In this document: piece after piece, positions 6,863 through 15,900 of the stretch
How the letters are laid out: each line of letters starts with the position of its first letter
Numbering within the stretch: the stretch's first letter is position 1
From: Malonomonas rubra DSM 5091
GTDB lineage: Bacteria; Desulfobacterota; Desulfuromonadia; Desulfuromonadales; Geopsychrobacteraceae
Direction: 5' to 3'
Assembly: GCF_900142125.1 (NCBI RefSeq)
Contig: NZ_FQZT01000020.1
Coordinates: forward strand, 1 to 33,154
DNA: 33,154 bases
Made by a program: the position numbers and the translations under genes
The notes under the pieces: model-generated
Databases searched by the model: none
Told to the model about the DNA's origin: nothing
The model's input: only the letters and a program-made list of their open reading frames with translations

Positions 6863-9800
6863 ATGATGTTTTTACTTCGCCGCACACTTTACCGATATAT
6901 CTTCATCACCACCCTGCTTCTCGGCTGCAGTCTTCCCGCCTATGCCAAAGAAATAATTCTCCAGCTTCCTTGGCACCATCAATTTCAGTTTGCAGGCTAC
7001 TACATGGCGAAAGAGCTCGGCTACTACCGTAACGCCGGACTCGATGTCAAAATCCAGGATGTCAGCAAAAGCAAAGATGTTGTGGGCTCCGTTATCTCCG
7101 GTCAGGCCCATTTCGCTATCAGCAGCAGTGGCCTGTTGATAGAACACAGCCTTGGCAAACCGGTCGTTGCCGTCGCTACCATTCTGCAGAACTCCCCGGC
7201 AGTTTTCCTGACCAGAAAAGACTCGGGGATCCGTTCTGCAGACGACCTGATCGGCAAGAAAGTGATGCTAGCTCCCGGTCACAAAAGTCTGTCTCTACTG
7301 GTTTTGCTGCAACAGAGGCAGCTATCAGAAAAAATAATAAAACAAAAGACAAGCTACAATCTGGACTCTTTACTCAATGGAGAAACCGACGCTTTTAACG
7401 CCTATTACACCAATGAACCCTTTCTCGCTGCAGAAAAAGGGCAGGATGTCAACGTCATCAAACCACAGGATTACGGTATCCACTTCTACGGTGACACACT
7501 GTTTACAAGCGAAGCTTTTCTCCGTCAGCGCCCAAAGGATGTAGAAAGTTTCCGCCTGGCGACAATTGAAGGCTGGCGTTACGCCATGTCTCACCAGGGC
7601 GAAGCAATTGAACTGCTGAAGAACGTTTATGGCGTCGAAAAATCGATCGCTGCCCTGCGCTTCGAAGCGGAAGCCATTTTTGAGGTTATGAACCCGGAGC
7701 AGGTTGAGATCGGTCAGATGGATATGGCCAGATGGGCACAGATTTCTCATTACCTGATCGCCAGCGGACACCTGCCACCGAGCTTTCATCTCACTGAAAG
7801 TTTTCTTTACCAACCACCCCGGAAGTTTGACTGGCAGGGACACTATCCTTCTTTGCTCGCAATCGGCCTTGTTTTCTTTCTGTTACTGGTTCTGGTCAGT
7901 ATGCTTTTTCGGGCAAACCAGCGGACAAAAAACGCGCTAAAACAATTGCAAGCGAACGAAGAACGCCTGCGTGAAGCGCTTGATGCTGTCTCGGACGGAA
8001 TCTGGGACTGGAACGTCAAGACCAGCCACGCCTCTATCGATCGTCGCAGTAAAGAGATGTTCGGCCTCGATCCGGATGAAGAATACGGCCCGGAAGAAAT
8101 TTTCACTCAGATCGACCCTGACGACCTCCCACATATTCAAGCCGCACTGCAGGATCACATCAAGGGGCATAAAGACAGCTATGATCACAGCTTCCGCGTC
8201 CATCGCTCGGACGGCACAACCCGTTGGGTACGTGGCCGTGGCCGGGTGATTGAGCGTGACCACAACAACAACCCGATCCGCCTGATCGGCACCAATACAG
8301 ACATCACCGAACAGGTCCTGGCCGATGAAAGGCAACGCCGCAGTGAACGCCGCTTCCGCCAGATGATCGAGCAGGTCAGTGGCATCAGCATTCAAGGGTA
8401 CAATGAGCAGCGCCAAGTGATCTACTGGAACAAGGCGAGCGAAGAGCTGTACGGCTACAGTGCAACCGAAGCGCTAGGCCGCAGGTTGGAAGAGCTGATC
8501 ATCCCGGAACCGATGCGGGAAGCGGTTATTCAGAAAGTCACTGACTGGGTGGAAAAAGAGATCGAGATTCCGGCTGGCGAGCTGTTGTTGATCGGTAAAG
8601 ACGGACAAAAGGTGCCGGTCTTCTCTTCCCACGTCATGAACGAAACCCCAGACGGCAAAGAGATGTTCTGCATCGATATCGATCTGAAACCGCTGAAAGA
8701 AGCCGAAAAACGCCGCCTTGAACTGGAAGAGCAACTTCGCCAGACCTACAAGATGGAAGCGATCGGCACCATGGCTGGCGGCATCGCTCATGACTTTAAC
8801 AACCATTTGGCCATCATCCTCGGCAATGCGGAATTAGCAACCTTGAAAATGGCCCAGGAGAGTCCATTACGAACCTATCTTGAACAGATCAAAACAACAG
8901 CCAACCGTTCGAAAGAGCTGGTCAGACAGATTTTACTCTACAGTCGCCGCAGTGACCATGATCTGAAGCCGGTGAGGTTGAGCCTGGTCATCGAGGAAAC
9001 ATTGAAAATGCTGCGACCAACCATCCCTAGCAGTGTCCAGATAGACTTACAGATTGCCAACGATGCCGCCCCGCTGCTGATTGCCGCCGACTCGACCCAG
9101 TTACAGCAGATCCTCATCAACTTAAGCAGTAACGCGATTCATGGAATGAATGAAAAAGGCATTTTAAAAATCGAGCTGCACAAAACGGAACTGACTGCCT
9201 CCGACCTGCAGATGAAAGAAAACCTCCTGCCTGGCCAATATCTACAGTTGACAGTCAGTGATAACGGCTGCGGCATCCCACCTCAGATTCTGGAAAAAAT
9301 CTTCGACCCCTTCTTCACCACCAAGGATATTGATAAAGGCACTGGCATGGGACTGGCTGTTGTGCATGGAATTGTCGAGAGCCACAACGGCATGATCAAA
9401 GCGGCATCGGCTGAAGGAGAGGGCAGCTGCTTCACCATTTACCTGCCGACCATCAAATCGACAGAGAAACGCAAGCTTTTGCAGGCAAGCCCGCTGCCAA
9501 CCGGCAACGAACGAATTCTGATTCTGGACGATGAAGAAAGCCTGGCATCGCTCTGCGCTGAAATTCTGGCAGAGTATGGTTATCAAACGCATTTCGAAAC
9601 CAGTAGCAATAGAGTTCTCCAGTTATTCCGAGAGGATCCGCAAAAATACGATCTATTGATCAGTGACCAGACCATGCCGGAGCTCTCCGGCAGCGAATTG
9701 GCCAAACAGTTACTGCAACTTCGCCCGAACCTGCCGATTATCCTCTGTACCGGCTACAGTGCAAAGGTTTCACCGGAAGAAGCAGAGCAACTCGGCCTGC

Positions 9801-9877
9801 ACTCTTTCTGTTTCAAACCGCTCGATACCGACCAATTAGTCAAAACTGTGCGAAAAGCCCTCGATGACAAAAATTAG
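6863..9877 (+). CDS. Hybrid sensor histidine kinase with NMT1/THI5-type periplasmic sensor
   Basis: 1004 residues. ATG 6863 and ATG 6866 are both possible behind a GGGGGA sequence; the frame is open to a TTG at 6851 that lacks a ribosome-binding site. An N-terminal signal/membrane segment is followed by a periplasmic NMT1-like solute-binding domain (about 30-300; LPWHHQFQFAGYYMAKELGYY). Next come a second membrane segment (about 329-350), two PAS domains (about 370-485, 495-615), a HisKA domain with phospho-acceptor H643 in GGIAHDFNN, HATPase_c with N box and SDNGCGIP and GTGMGLA motifs, and a C-terminal receiver (about 885-1000) with D935 in ISDQTMP. NMT1 domains bind pyrimidine, sulfonate or similar small molecules; the ligand here is unknown. 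With no DNA-binding output domain, a separate phosphotransfer partner is needed. It heads a same-strand block with a binding protein and another kinase. Confidence 0.93.
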   Translation: MMFLLRRTLYRYIFITTLLLGCSLPAYAKEIILQLPWHHQFQFAGYYMAKELGYYRNAGLDVKIQDVSKSKDVVGSVISGQAHFAISSSGLLIEHSLGKPVVAVATILQNSPAVFLTRKDSGIRSADDLIGKKVMLAPGHKSLSLLVLLQQRQLSEKIIKQKTSYNLDSLLNGETDAFNAYYTNEPFLAAEKGQDVNVIKPQDYGIHFYGDTLFTSEAFLRQRPKDVESFRLATIEGWRYAMSHQGEAIELLKNVYGVEKSIAALRFEAEAIFEVMNPEQVEIGQMDMARWAQISHYLIASGHLPPSFHLTESFLYQPPRKFDWQGHYPSLLAIGLVFFLLLVLVSMLFRANQRTKNALKQLQANEERLREALDAVSDGIWDWNVKTSHASIDRRSKEMFGLDPDEEYGPEEIFTQIDPDDLPHIQAALQDHIKGHKDSYDHSFRVHRSDGTTRWVRGRGRVIERDHNNNPIRLIGTNTDITEQVLADERQRRSERRFRQMIEQVSGISIQGYNEQRQVIYWNKASEELYGYSATEALGRRLEELIIPEPMREAVIQKVTDWVEKEIEIPAGELLLIGKDGQKVPVFSSHVMNETPDGKEMFCIDIDLKPLKEAEKRRLELEEQLRQTYKMEAIGTMAGGIAHDFNNHLAIILGNAELATLKMAQESPLRTYLEQIKTTANRSKELVRQILLYSRRSDHDLKPVRLSLVIEETLKMLRPTIPSSVQIDLQIANDAAPLLIAADSTQLQQILINLSSNAIHGMNEKGILKIELHKTELTASDLQMKENLLPGQYLQLTVSDNGCGIPPQILEKIFDPFFTTKDIDKGTGMGLAVVHGIVESHNGMIKAASAEGEGSCFTIYLPTIKSTEKRKLLQASPLPTGNERILILDDEESLASLCAEILAEYGYQTHFETSSNRVLQLFREDPQKYDLLISDQTMPELSGSELAKQLLQLRPNLPIILCTGYSAKVSPEEAEQLGLHSFCFKPLDTDQLVKTVRKALDDKN

Positions 9878-9961
9878 TGGCAGCAAATAGTTTCTTGTAT
9901 TTCCTCCTCCCCCCGGTAGAATATAGCGTTAGAGCCTTAGCAAATTATCCAAGAGGGATTT

Positions 9962-10705
9962 ATGCTGCGAAAACAGCTGCTGCTCATATTATTACTGCTG
10001 TGGATAGCCCTTCCGGCAACAGCGGCGGAACCGATGAAAATCGTCTATTTCGACAGCTATCCGCCCCGCTCCTGGTTGGAAAACGGCCAGATGAAAGGGA
10101 TTCTGGTCGATATTATTACCGAGGCGCTGCACAACCGACTCGGCATCCCCCTGCAACACGAAGGTTATCCCTGGGCCCGCGCGCAGGCCATGGTTGAATC
10201 CGGCCATGCCGACGCCTTCATCACCGTGCCGACGGCCAAACGCAAAGCCTACACTGTCGTTTCGCAAGAACCTGTTATCAGCTTCAACCTGTTCATCTCC
10301 ACCCAGAAAAACAACCCACACCTGGAAGAATTGAAGCAGGTCACAGACATCGATGGGCTGAAGCCTTATAAACTGGTCGATTATCACGGCAACGGCTTTG
10401 CCGCAAAGCGGTTAAAGGAGTTCAACGTCGAATGGATGCCTGAAGTTACTTCGGTCTACCCGTTTTTAAATGCAGGCAAAGCCGATGTCCTGCTGGTTTC
10501 AGAGCGCGGTATTTACGACCTGAACCGCTTTGGCTACAGCAATAAACTGATCGTTCTGCCGCAGCCGGTCTACAGCCTCGAATTTCATCTCTGTATCGGC
10601 AAACATTCCAGCTTTACCGATCTGCTGCCGCAGGCCGATAAGGCTTTGCGAGAGATGCAGTCTGAAGGTCTGATAAAGCAGATCTCCGCTCGTTATTACC
10701 GTTAG
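9962..10705 (+). CDS. Periplasmic solute-binding protein (SBP_bac_3 type)
   Basis: 247 residues. A clear signal peptide MLRKQLLLILLLLWIALPATAA is followed by the family start EPMKIVYFDSYPPRSWLENGQMKGILVDII, where aromatic and polar residues line the ligand cleft. The middle holds YPWARAQAMVESGHADAFITVPTAKRK, the typical hinge and second-lobe region. The length matches the amino-acid-binding family. No ABC permease or ATPase gene is adjacent. The gene sits 84 bases after one hybrid kinase and 18 bases before another, so it may be a sensory co-receptor for a kinase instead of a transport component. That role is inference. The ATG follows AAGAGGGATTT. An AGAATATAG stretch about 40 bases upstream could be a promoter -10. 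Confidence 0.88.
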   Translation: MLRKQLLLILLLLWIALPATAAEPMKIVYFDSYPPRSWLENGQMKGILVDIITEALHNRLGIPLQHEGYPWARAQAMVESGHADAFITVPTAKRKAYTVVSQEPVISFNLFISTQKNNPHLEELKQVTDIDGLKPYKLVDYHGNGFAAKRLKEFNVEWMPEVTSVYPFLNAGKADVLLVSERGIYDLNRFGYSNKLIVLPQPVYSLEFHLCIGKHSSFTDLLPQADKALREMQSEGLIKQISARYYR

Positions 10706-10723
10706 CGCACGCAACAGGGAGTG

Positions 10724-12829
10724 ATGAAGAATTTCCGCTACACCATAATTTTCAACCTGCTGCTGGTGCTCTTTTTCTGCGGCTTCGTTTACTTCCAGGA
10801 AGCTGCCGCCGAGCGGAAACTGCAAAGGGAAATCGAATTTCATGCCGATATCCTGGCGCCATCGGTCTGGACCCTGTTCACCCCACTGATGGAGCAGTAT
10901 CTCACCCTGGCCGTCAAGAGTAACGATTATCGGCAGATGCAGGTCACCTCCCAGGTCGACCAGAACCTGCTCTTTTATCATCACGACCTGGAGAACTTTG
11001 AAAAATGGCTTTTCGATGCGGGAATCATCCGGCTCAGGAAATTAAGCACCCCCATCGTCTATAAAGAGCAGAATATCGGCCATTTGAAAATTTCAGCCTA
11101 CAACAAAAATTTTTACCTGTACGCATATCTCAGCATTGTTCTGATACTGACCAGCCTGCTCAGCTGGTTTGTAGCCCTGCTTTACCGGGAACGTAAAACA
11201 CTTAAAATTCGTGTTGAGGAAAAAACGGCCGAGCTGGCTGAGAACAATCAACAGCTACAAAATGAAATCAAGGAACGTCTCATCAAGGAAAAGGCTCTGC
11301 GAGAAAGCGAGCAGACGTTTCTTGCCCTGTTCGACCACTCGTTCCAGTTCATAGCCCTCCTCGATCTGGATTGCCGGGTTCGCAAAATCAACAAAACAGC
11401 TCTTTCCTTTCGTGACCTGCAGGAAAAAGACATCATTGGCAAGCAGTTCTGGGAAACACCCTGGTGGAGCCATTCCGAGAAGCTGGTACAGCAGCTCAAA
11501 GATGCCTTCAAGATCGCGGCTGAAGGACAGGTCGCGCGTTTTGAAGCCCACAGTGTGCAGATGCGTGAAATTTACCTCGACATCACCATCAAGCCGGTTT
11601 TCAACGAAGAGGGTGAGGTTATTTTCGTTATCGCTGAAGCACGCGATATCACCGAGGTGCGCCGGGCGGAGAATGAACTTAAACAGGCTCAGAAGATGGA
11701 GTCGGTCGGCACCCTGGCCGGCGGCATCGCCCACGATTTCAACAACATCCTTGGTGGGATCCTCGGCACCCTGGCGTTGTTGAAGCTGAAGCGGGACAAG
11801 GGCCAGCAGCTGAGCGAGGAAAAACTGTTCAGTTCCCTCGATACCATCACCGAAACAGCCCTGCGCGCCAAGGACATCGTCAGCCAGCTGCTGACCCTGT
11901 CGCGCAAGTACGACTTGAAGCTCAGCCAGGTGAATCTCTACGATATCCTGCAAAACGTCTTGAAAATAGCGGAGAACTCTTTCGACAAATCGATTTCCAT
12001 CGATTGCCAGATGAGCGAACAGCTGCCGGTCAAGGCCGACTCCAACAGCCTCGAGCAGGTGTTCCTGAACCTTTGCATCAACGCTGCCCACGCCATGACC
12101 ATTATGCGTTCACCCGGAGATGCCTGGGGCGGCGAGCTGAACATCCGGGTCAAATCGATCTATCTCGACAAGCAACTGGGGCGTAAAGCAGGTGAATACT
12201 GGTGTATTTCGATAATCGACACTGGCGTCGGCATGGACGAGGCCAACCTGAAGCAGATTTTCGTTCCCTTCTTCACCACCAAAAACAAAGACGCAGGAAC
12301 CGGCCTCGGCCTGTCGATGGTTTACAACATCGTCAAGCAGCATGAAGGATTTATCGATGTCGATTCGCAGCCAGGCAAAGGCAGCAGCTTTTACATCTAT
12401 CTCCCGATCTGTTCCGATGAAAAGTGCAGGCAGGTAGATGAATCCGAAGTCCCTCTAGTCAGCGGTGAAGGGCTGATCCTGATCATCGATGACGAAGAAC
12501 TGATCCGCTCCAACGCGGCTGAATTGCTGGAAGAGTGCGGCTACCAGACGATGCTGGCGGAAAATGGTGCGCAGGGGATAGAAATCTACCGGCAGCAGCA
12601 GGGGCGGGTCGACGCCGTCCTGCTCGACCTGGTCATGCCGGTCATGTCGGGAAAAGAAACTTACGCCGCCCTCAAAGAGATCGATCCACAGGTCAAGGTT
12701 CTGCTCTCCTCAGGATTCCGTCAGGACACCCGGGTTGACGAAATCCTCGCCGCCGGTGCCGATGGGTTTATTCAAAAGCCCTACAGTTTCCATCAGTTGT
12801 CGCAAGCGATCGGTCAACTTCTGAACTGA
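10724..12829 (+). CDS. Hybrid sensor histidine kinase (two-TM sensor, PAS, HisKA, HATPase, REC)
   Basis: 701 residues from ATG 10724; an alternative GTG one codon upstream overlaps the AGGGAG ribosome-binding site. A membrane segment at about 8-25 and another at about 132-154 flank a periplasmic region of roughly 105 residues with no named domain. A coiled coil (about 165-200) leads to a PAS domain (about 195-312), HisKA with H337 in GGIAHDFNN, HATPase_c with IIDTGVGM and GTGLGLS motifs, and a receiver (about 583-700) with D635 in LLDLVMP and the conserved Lys in IQKPY. It lacks an output domain. It starts 18 bases after the binding-protein gene, so the two are almost certainly co-transcribed, and the binding protein may present ligand to this short periplasmic domain. 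Confidence 0.93.
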   Translation: MKNFRYTIIFNLLLVLFFCGFVYFQEAAAERKLQREIEFHADILAPSVWTLFTPLMEQYLTLAVKSNDYRQMQVTSQVDQNLLFYHHDLENFEKWLFDAGIIRLRKLSTPIVYKEQNIGHLKISAYNKNFYLYAYLSIVLILTSLLSWFVALLYRERKTLKIRVEEKTAELAENNQQLQNEIKERLIKEKALRESEQTFLALFDHSFQFIALLDLDCRVRKINKTALSFRDLQEKDIIGKQFWETPWWSHSEKLVQQLKDAFKIAAEGQVARFEAHSVQMREIYLDITIKPVFNEEGEVIFVIAEARDITEVRRAENELKQAQKMESVGTLAGGIAHDFNNILGGILGTLALLKLKRDKGQQLSEEKLFSSLDTITETALRAKDIVSQLLTLSRKYDLKLSQVNLYDILQNVLKIAENSFDKSISIDCQMSEQLPVKADSNSLEQVFLNLCINAAHAMTIMRSPGDAWGGELNIRVKSIYLDKQLGRKAGEYWCISIIDTGVGMDEANLKQIFVPFFTTKNKDAGTGLGLSMVYNIVKQHEGFIDVDSQPGKGSSFYIYLPICSDEKCRQVDESEVPLVSGEGLILIIDDEELIRSNAAELLEECGYQTMLAENGAQGIEIYRQQQGRVDAVLLDLVMPVMSGKETYAALKEIDPQVKVLLSSGFRQDTRVDEILAAGADGFIQKPYSFHQLSQAIGQLLN

Positions 12830-12901
12830 GCCTGAGCAAACAACATCGAAGAAAATCGCTGCTCAAAATTGCAATTCATTAAAAATTAGATAGGCTTAAA
12901 G

Positions 12902-12940
12902 GCATTCCACCTTCCTCCTTCAAACAGGAGAACGGAATGC
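12902..12940 (+). promoter_or_regulatory. Hairpin enclosing the ribosome-binding site and start codon of the propeller-KAP gene
   Basis: GCATTCC (12902-12908) is the exact complement of GGAATGC (12934-12940), which contains the ATG at 12937-12939. Inside it, CTCCT (12915-12919) is the exact complement of the Shine-Dalgarno AGGAG (12926-12930), with a six-base loop. The two stems are separated by a small asymmetric internal loop. Both the ribosome-binding site and the start codon would be paired, so translation is expected to be low unless the hairpin is opened by temperature, an RNA, a protein or a ligand. It is not followed by a T-tract and is not a terminator. Stability was judged by eye. 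Confidence 0.5.
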
Positions 12941-15900
12941 AGAAAGCAAGCGAAAAAGGTCCTGCCTCTCCCCCTTCCGGACAACAAAAATTCACATCAG
13001 CGTCGCTACGGTTATGGTCTTACCTGGGCGCGGCCCTGCTTCTCCTGCTTGCAAGCCTGGTCGCCTTCAGCCAATCTCCGCAGCCGAACCCGCTGAAACA
13101 GATCGAGCCCTTCAGCCTTGAGTGGTGGCGCTACCCCCTGGAGCTCAATGCTCATAAACGCCTGCCGGTGATCGACGCCGACCTGAACGATATTTTTGTT
13201 CTCCCCGACACGGAGTTGATCTGGGTGGTCGGCTCAGGCGGATTGATCCTGCACAGTGACGACGGTGGAACAAGCTGGAAAAGACAAAGTTTAACCGGCA
13301 GCCAACCAGCGGCCAAGGCGGCATCGATCGAACTGATCAGCTCCGCCCATGCTGCAGAAGCACCGCTGAGCAAAGAGCAATATTTGATGGAGCAAAAGCA
13401 ACAGATTGCCCCCCCGACAGATCTGCGCATCCTCACCGAACAGAAAACGATCCCGGTCAAACCCGATTTTCCGCCGATTTCTCCGATTCCGGCTGATCCC
13501 GCAACAACTGCCCTGCACGCCATCCACTTCATCAACAACAATCAAGGCTGGGCCGTTGGTGACAGAGGCCTGATTCTCAGGTCAGACGATGGCGGAAACA
13601 GCTGGCAGCAACAGGAAACGCTTGTCAGCAGTTCATTGATCAGAGTGCAATTTACCGGGACAAAAGGCTGGATAACAGGAGCCGATGGCAGCTTGTTGAC
13701 TAGCTCAGATAAAGGAGATAGCTGGCAGGAACTCCGAAAAATTCAGGGCGGATCAATTTACGCCAGCTACTTTGTTGATGCTGAAAACGGCTGGGCAGTC
13801 GATCAGAACGGTTATATCCAAAAGGGCTACAATGGTGGCATCGATTGGGTACGAAGCTCTAACCTGAGCAACCTGTCTCCACGCAATCTGTACTTTATCA
13901 ACGCCGAAACAGGCTGGGTCATCGGCCTGCTCGGGCAAGCCATGCGCACCACCGACGGCGGCGATAACTGGCAAAGGATCGATACCGGAAGCGATCAAAC
14001 TCTGCAGGCAGTTCAATTTCTTGACCCTGATCATGGCTGGGCGATCGGAGGCAGAGGGGCGGTTCTGAAAAGCAGTGACGGCGGCCTCAGCTGGCGGGAA
14101 ACCAGGCTCCCCACCAACCACCAACTCAATAGTCTTGGCTTTTTCGATCCCGAGCGCGGTTGGGTCGCCGGAAATTCCGGAATGCTGTTTGCGACCAGTG
14201 ATGGCGGCCGCAACTGGATTCCGCTCAGTCGCCCAGCTAACAGCGATGAAAGCGCTGACTACGCCCGTTTCCCCGCGCCCTGGTATTATCTGAGCTGGCT
14301 GCTTGCCGGGTTGCTGCTCATCCCGGTTTTCCAGCAGCCGAAGCAGCTGATCGTCGAACAACAATCGGTCGCCGACATGCTGGTCTCTGACAAGCCGCTC
14401 GAAGCCGGTGAGCCGGATGCCCTCAACTTCGGTCTCGTTGCCCGCAGCCTGTCGCGCTACCTGCGCAATGACAACACCCAACCGCCTTTGACCATTGCCA
14501 TTACCGGTGAGTGGGGCACCGGCAAAAGTTCATTGATGAATCTGCTGAAAGCCGACCTGAAGCATTACGGCGTCCGCCCGGTCTGGTTCAATGCCTGGCA
14601 CCACCAGAAGGAGAGCAACCTGCTCGCCTCGTTGCTCGACAACATCCGCCACCAGGCGGTGCCAGACTGGTGGTGCTTCAGCGGCCTTAACTTCCGCCTG
14701 CGCCTGTTGATGGTCCGCGGCTGGCGCAACTGTATGCCTGTGCTGGTGGTGCTGTTCGTATTTGCCGTTTCAGCTGGAATCGTCTGCAATCCCAAGTTTC
14801 ACCTGGTCGACGCGGACAACTTCAGCTTCACCCTCTCCGGCATGACGACCGTACTGCGGGAAAAGTTTCCTTTCTTGACCCTGTCTGCCAGCTCAATCGC
14901 CATGTTCATTGCTGCCTTCAAAGGCTTCGTCGCATTCGGCCTCGACCCGAAAAAGTTGATACCAACGATTCCCGGCCGCCTGCGCATCAAAAACCTCAAC
15001 GTCGAGCTCAGCTTCCGGCAAAAATTCGCCCGCGAGTTCAAGGATGTCACGACGGCCCTGCAACCCCGCACCATGCTAATCCTGATCGACGACCTTGATC
15101 GCTGCCAGGCGGAGCATGTGCTGGAGATCTTGGAAACAATCAACTACCTGGTCAGCTCCGGCAAATGCTACGTCGTCCTCGGCATGGCCCGCGAACGGGT
15201 CGAGCGCTGTATTGGCGCGGCATTCAAAGAAATTGCCGAAGACATGATCGATGACACCGAAAGCGATAAGGTAAAGGACAACGGGCGTGCTAAGCGGGTG
15301 GAATTTGCCCGCCAGTACCTGGAAAAACTGATCAACATCGAGGTCCCGGTGCCGGTCGCGACGCCAGGTCAATCCCGCCTGCTGCTGGCCCCGAAAAGAA
15401 CCGAAATCTCAGAAACAGTGCTAAGCCAGCAGTTGCTGGAAATCGCAAAATCGGCCGCGACAAAGCTCTTTCCCTGGTTGCTGGTACTGCTGGTCATGTG
15501 GGGAGGCTTCCAACTCGGCAAGGTTTATCACCCGCTGGCTGAAGAAAAAACAGCCAGCAGCCAGCAAACCATCCCTGCAGGACCGTCCACTCCCGCCGCT
15601 GTCACAAACCCCGGCACGATTGATGAGAGCGTACAGGACCAACCACCGGCGGAAAAACAAGGTCGCGCCGGCTACACCCCGGGGCAAACCGGCAAGGCTC
15701 CAAAATGGCTGACCATCTTCCCACTCCTGGCCCTGTTGGCTGCCGGGATTCTGTTGCTACTTAAACGCCCGAGTTACCGGGTCCAGGATTCGCCGGAGTT
15801 CCTTCAGGCGCTGACAGTCTGGCACCCGCTTATTGCCGCCAAGCGCAACACCCCTCGCTCGATCAAACGTTTCCTGAACCGGGTCCGCTACTTCGCCATG

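Noticed and set aside
9962-10705. ABC transporter operon
   Set aside because: No permease or ATPase gene adjacent; the neighbours are kinases.
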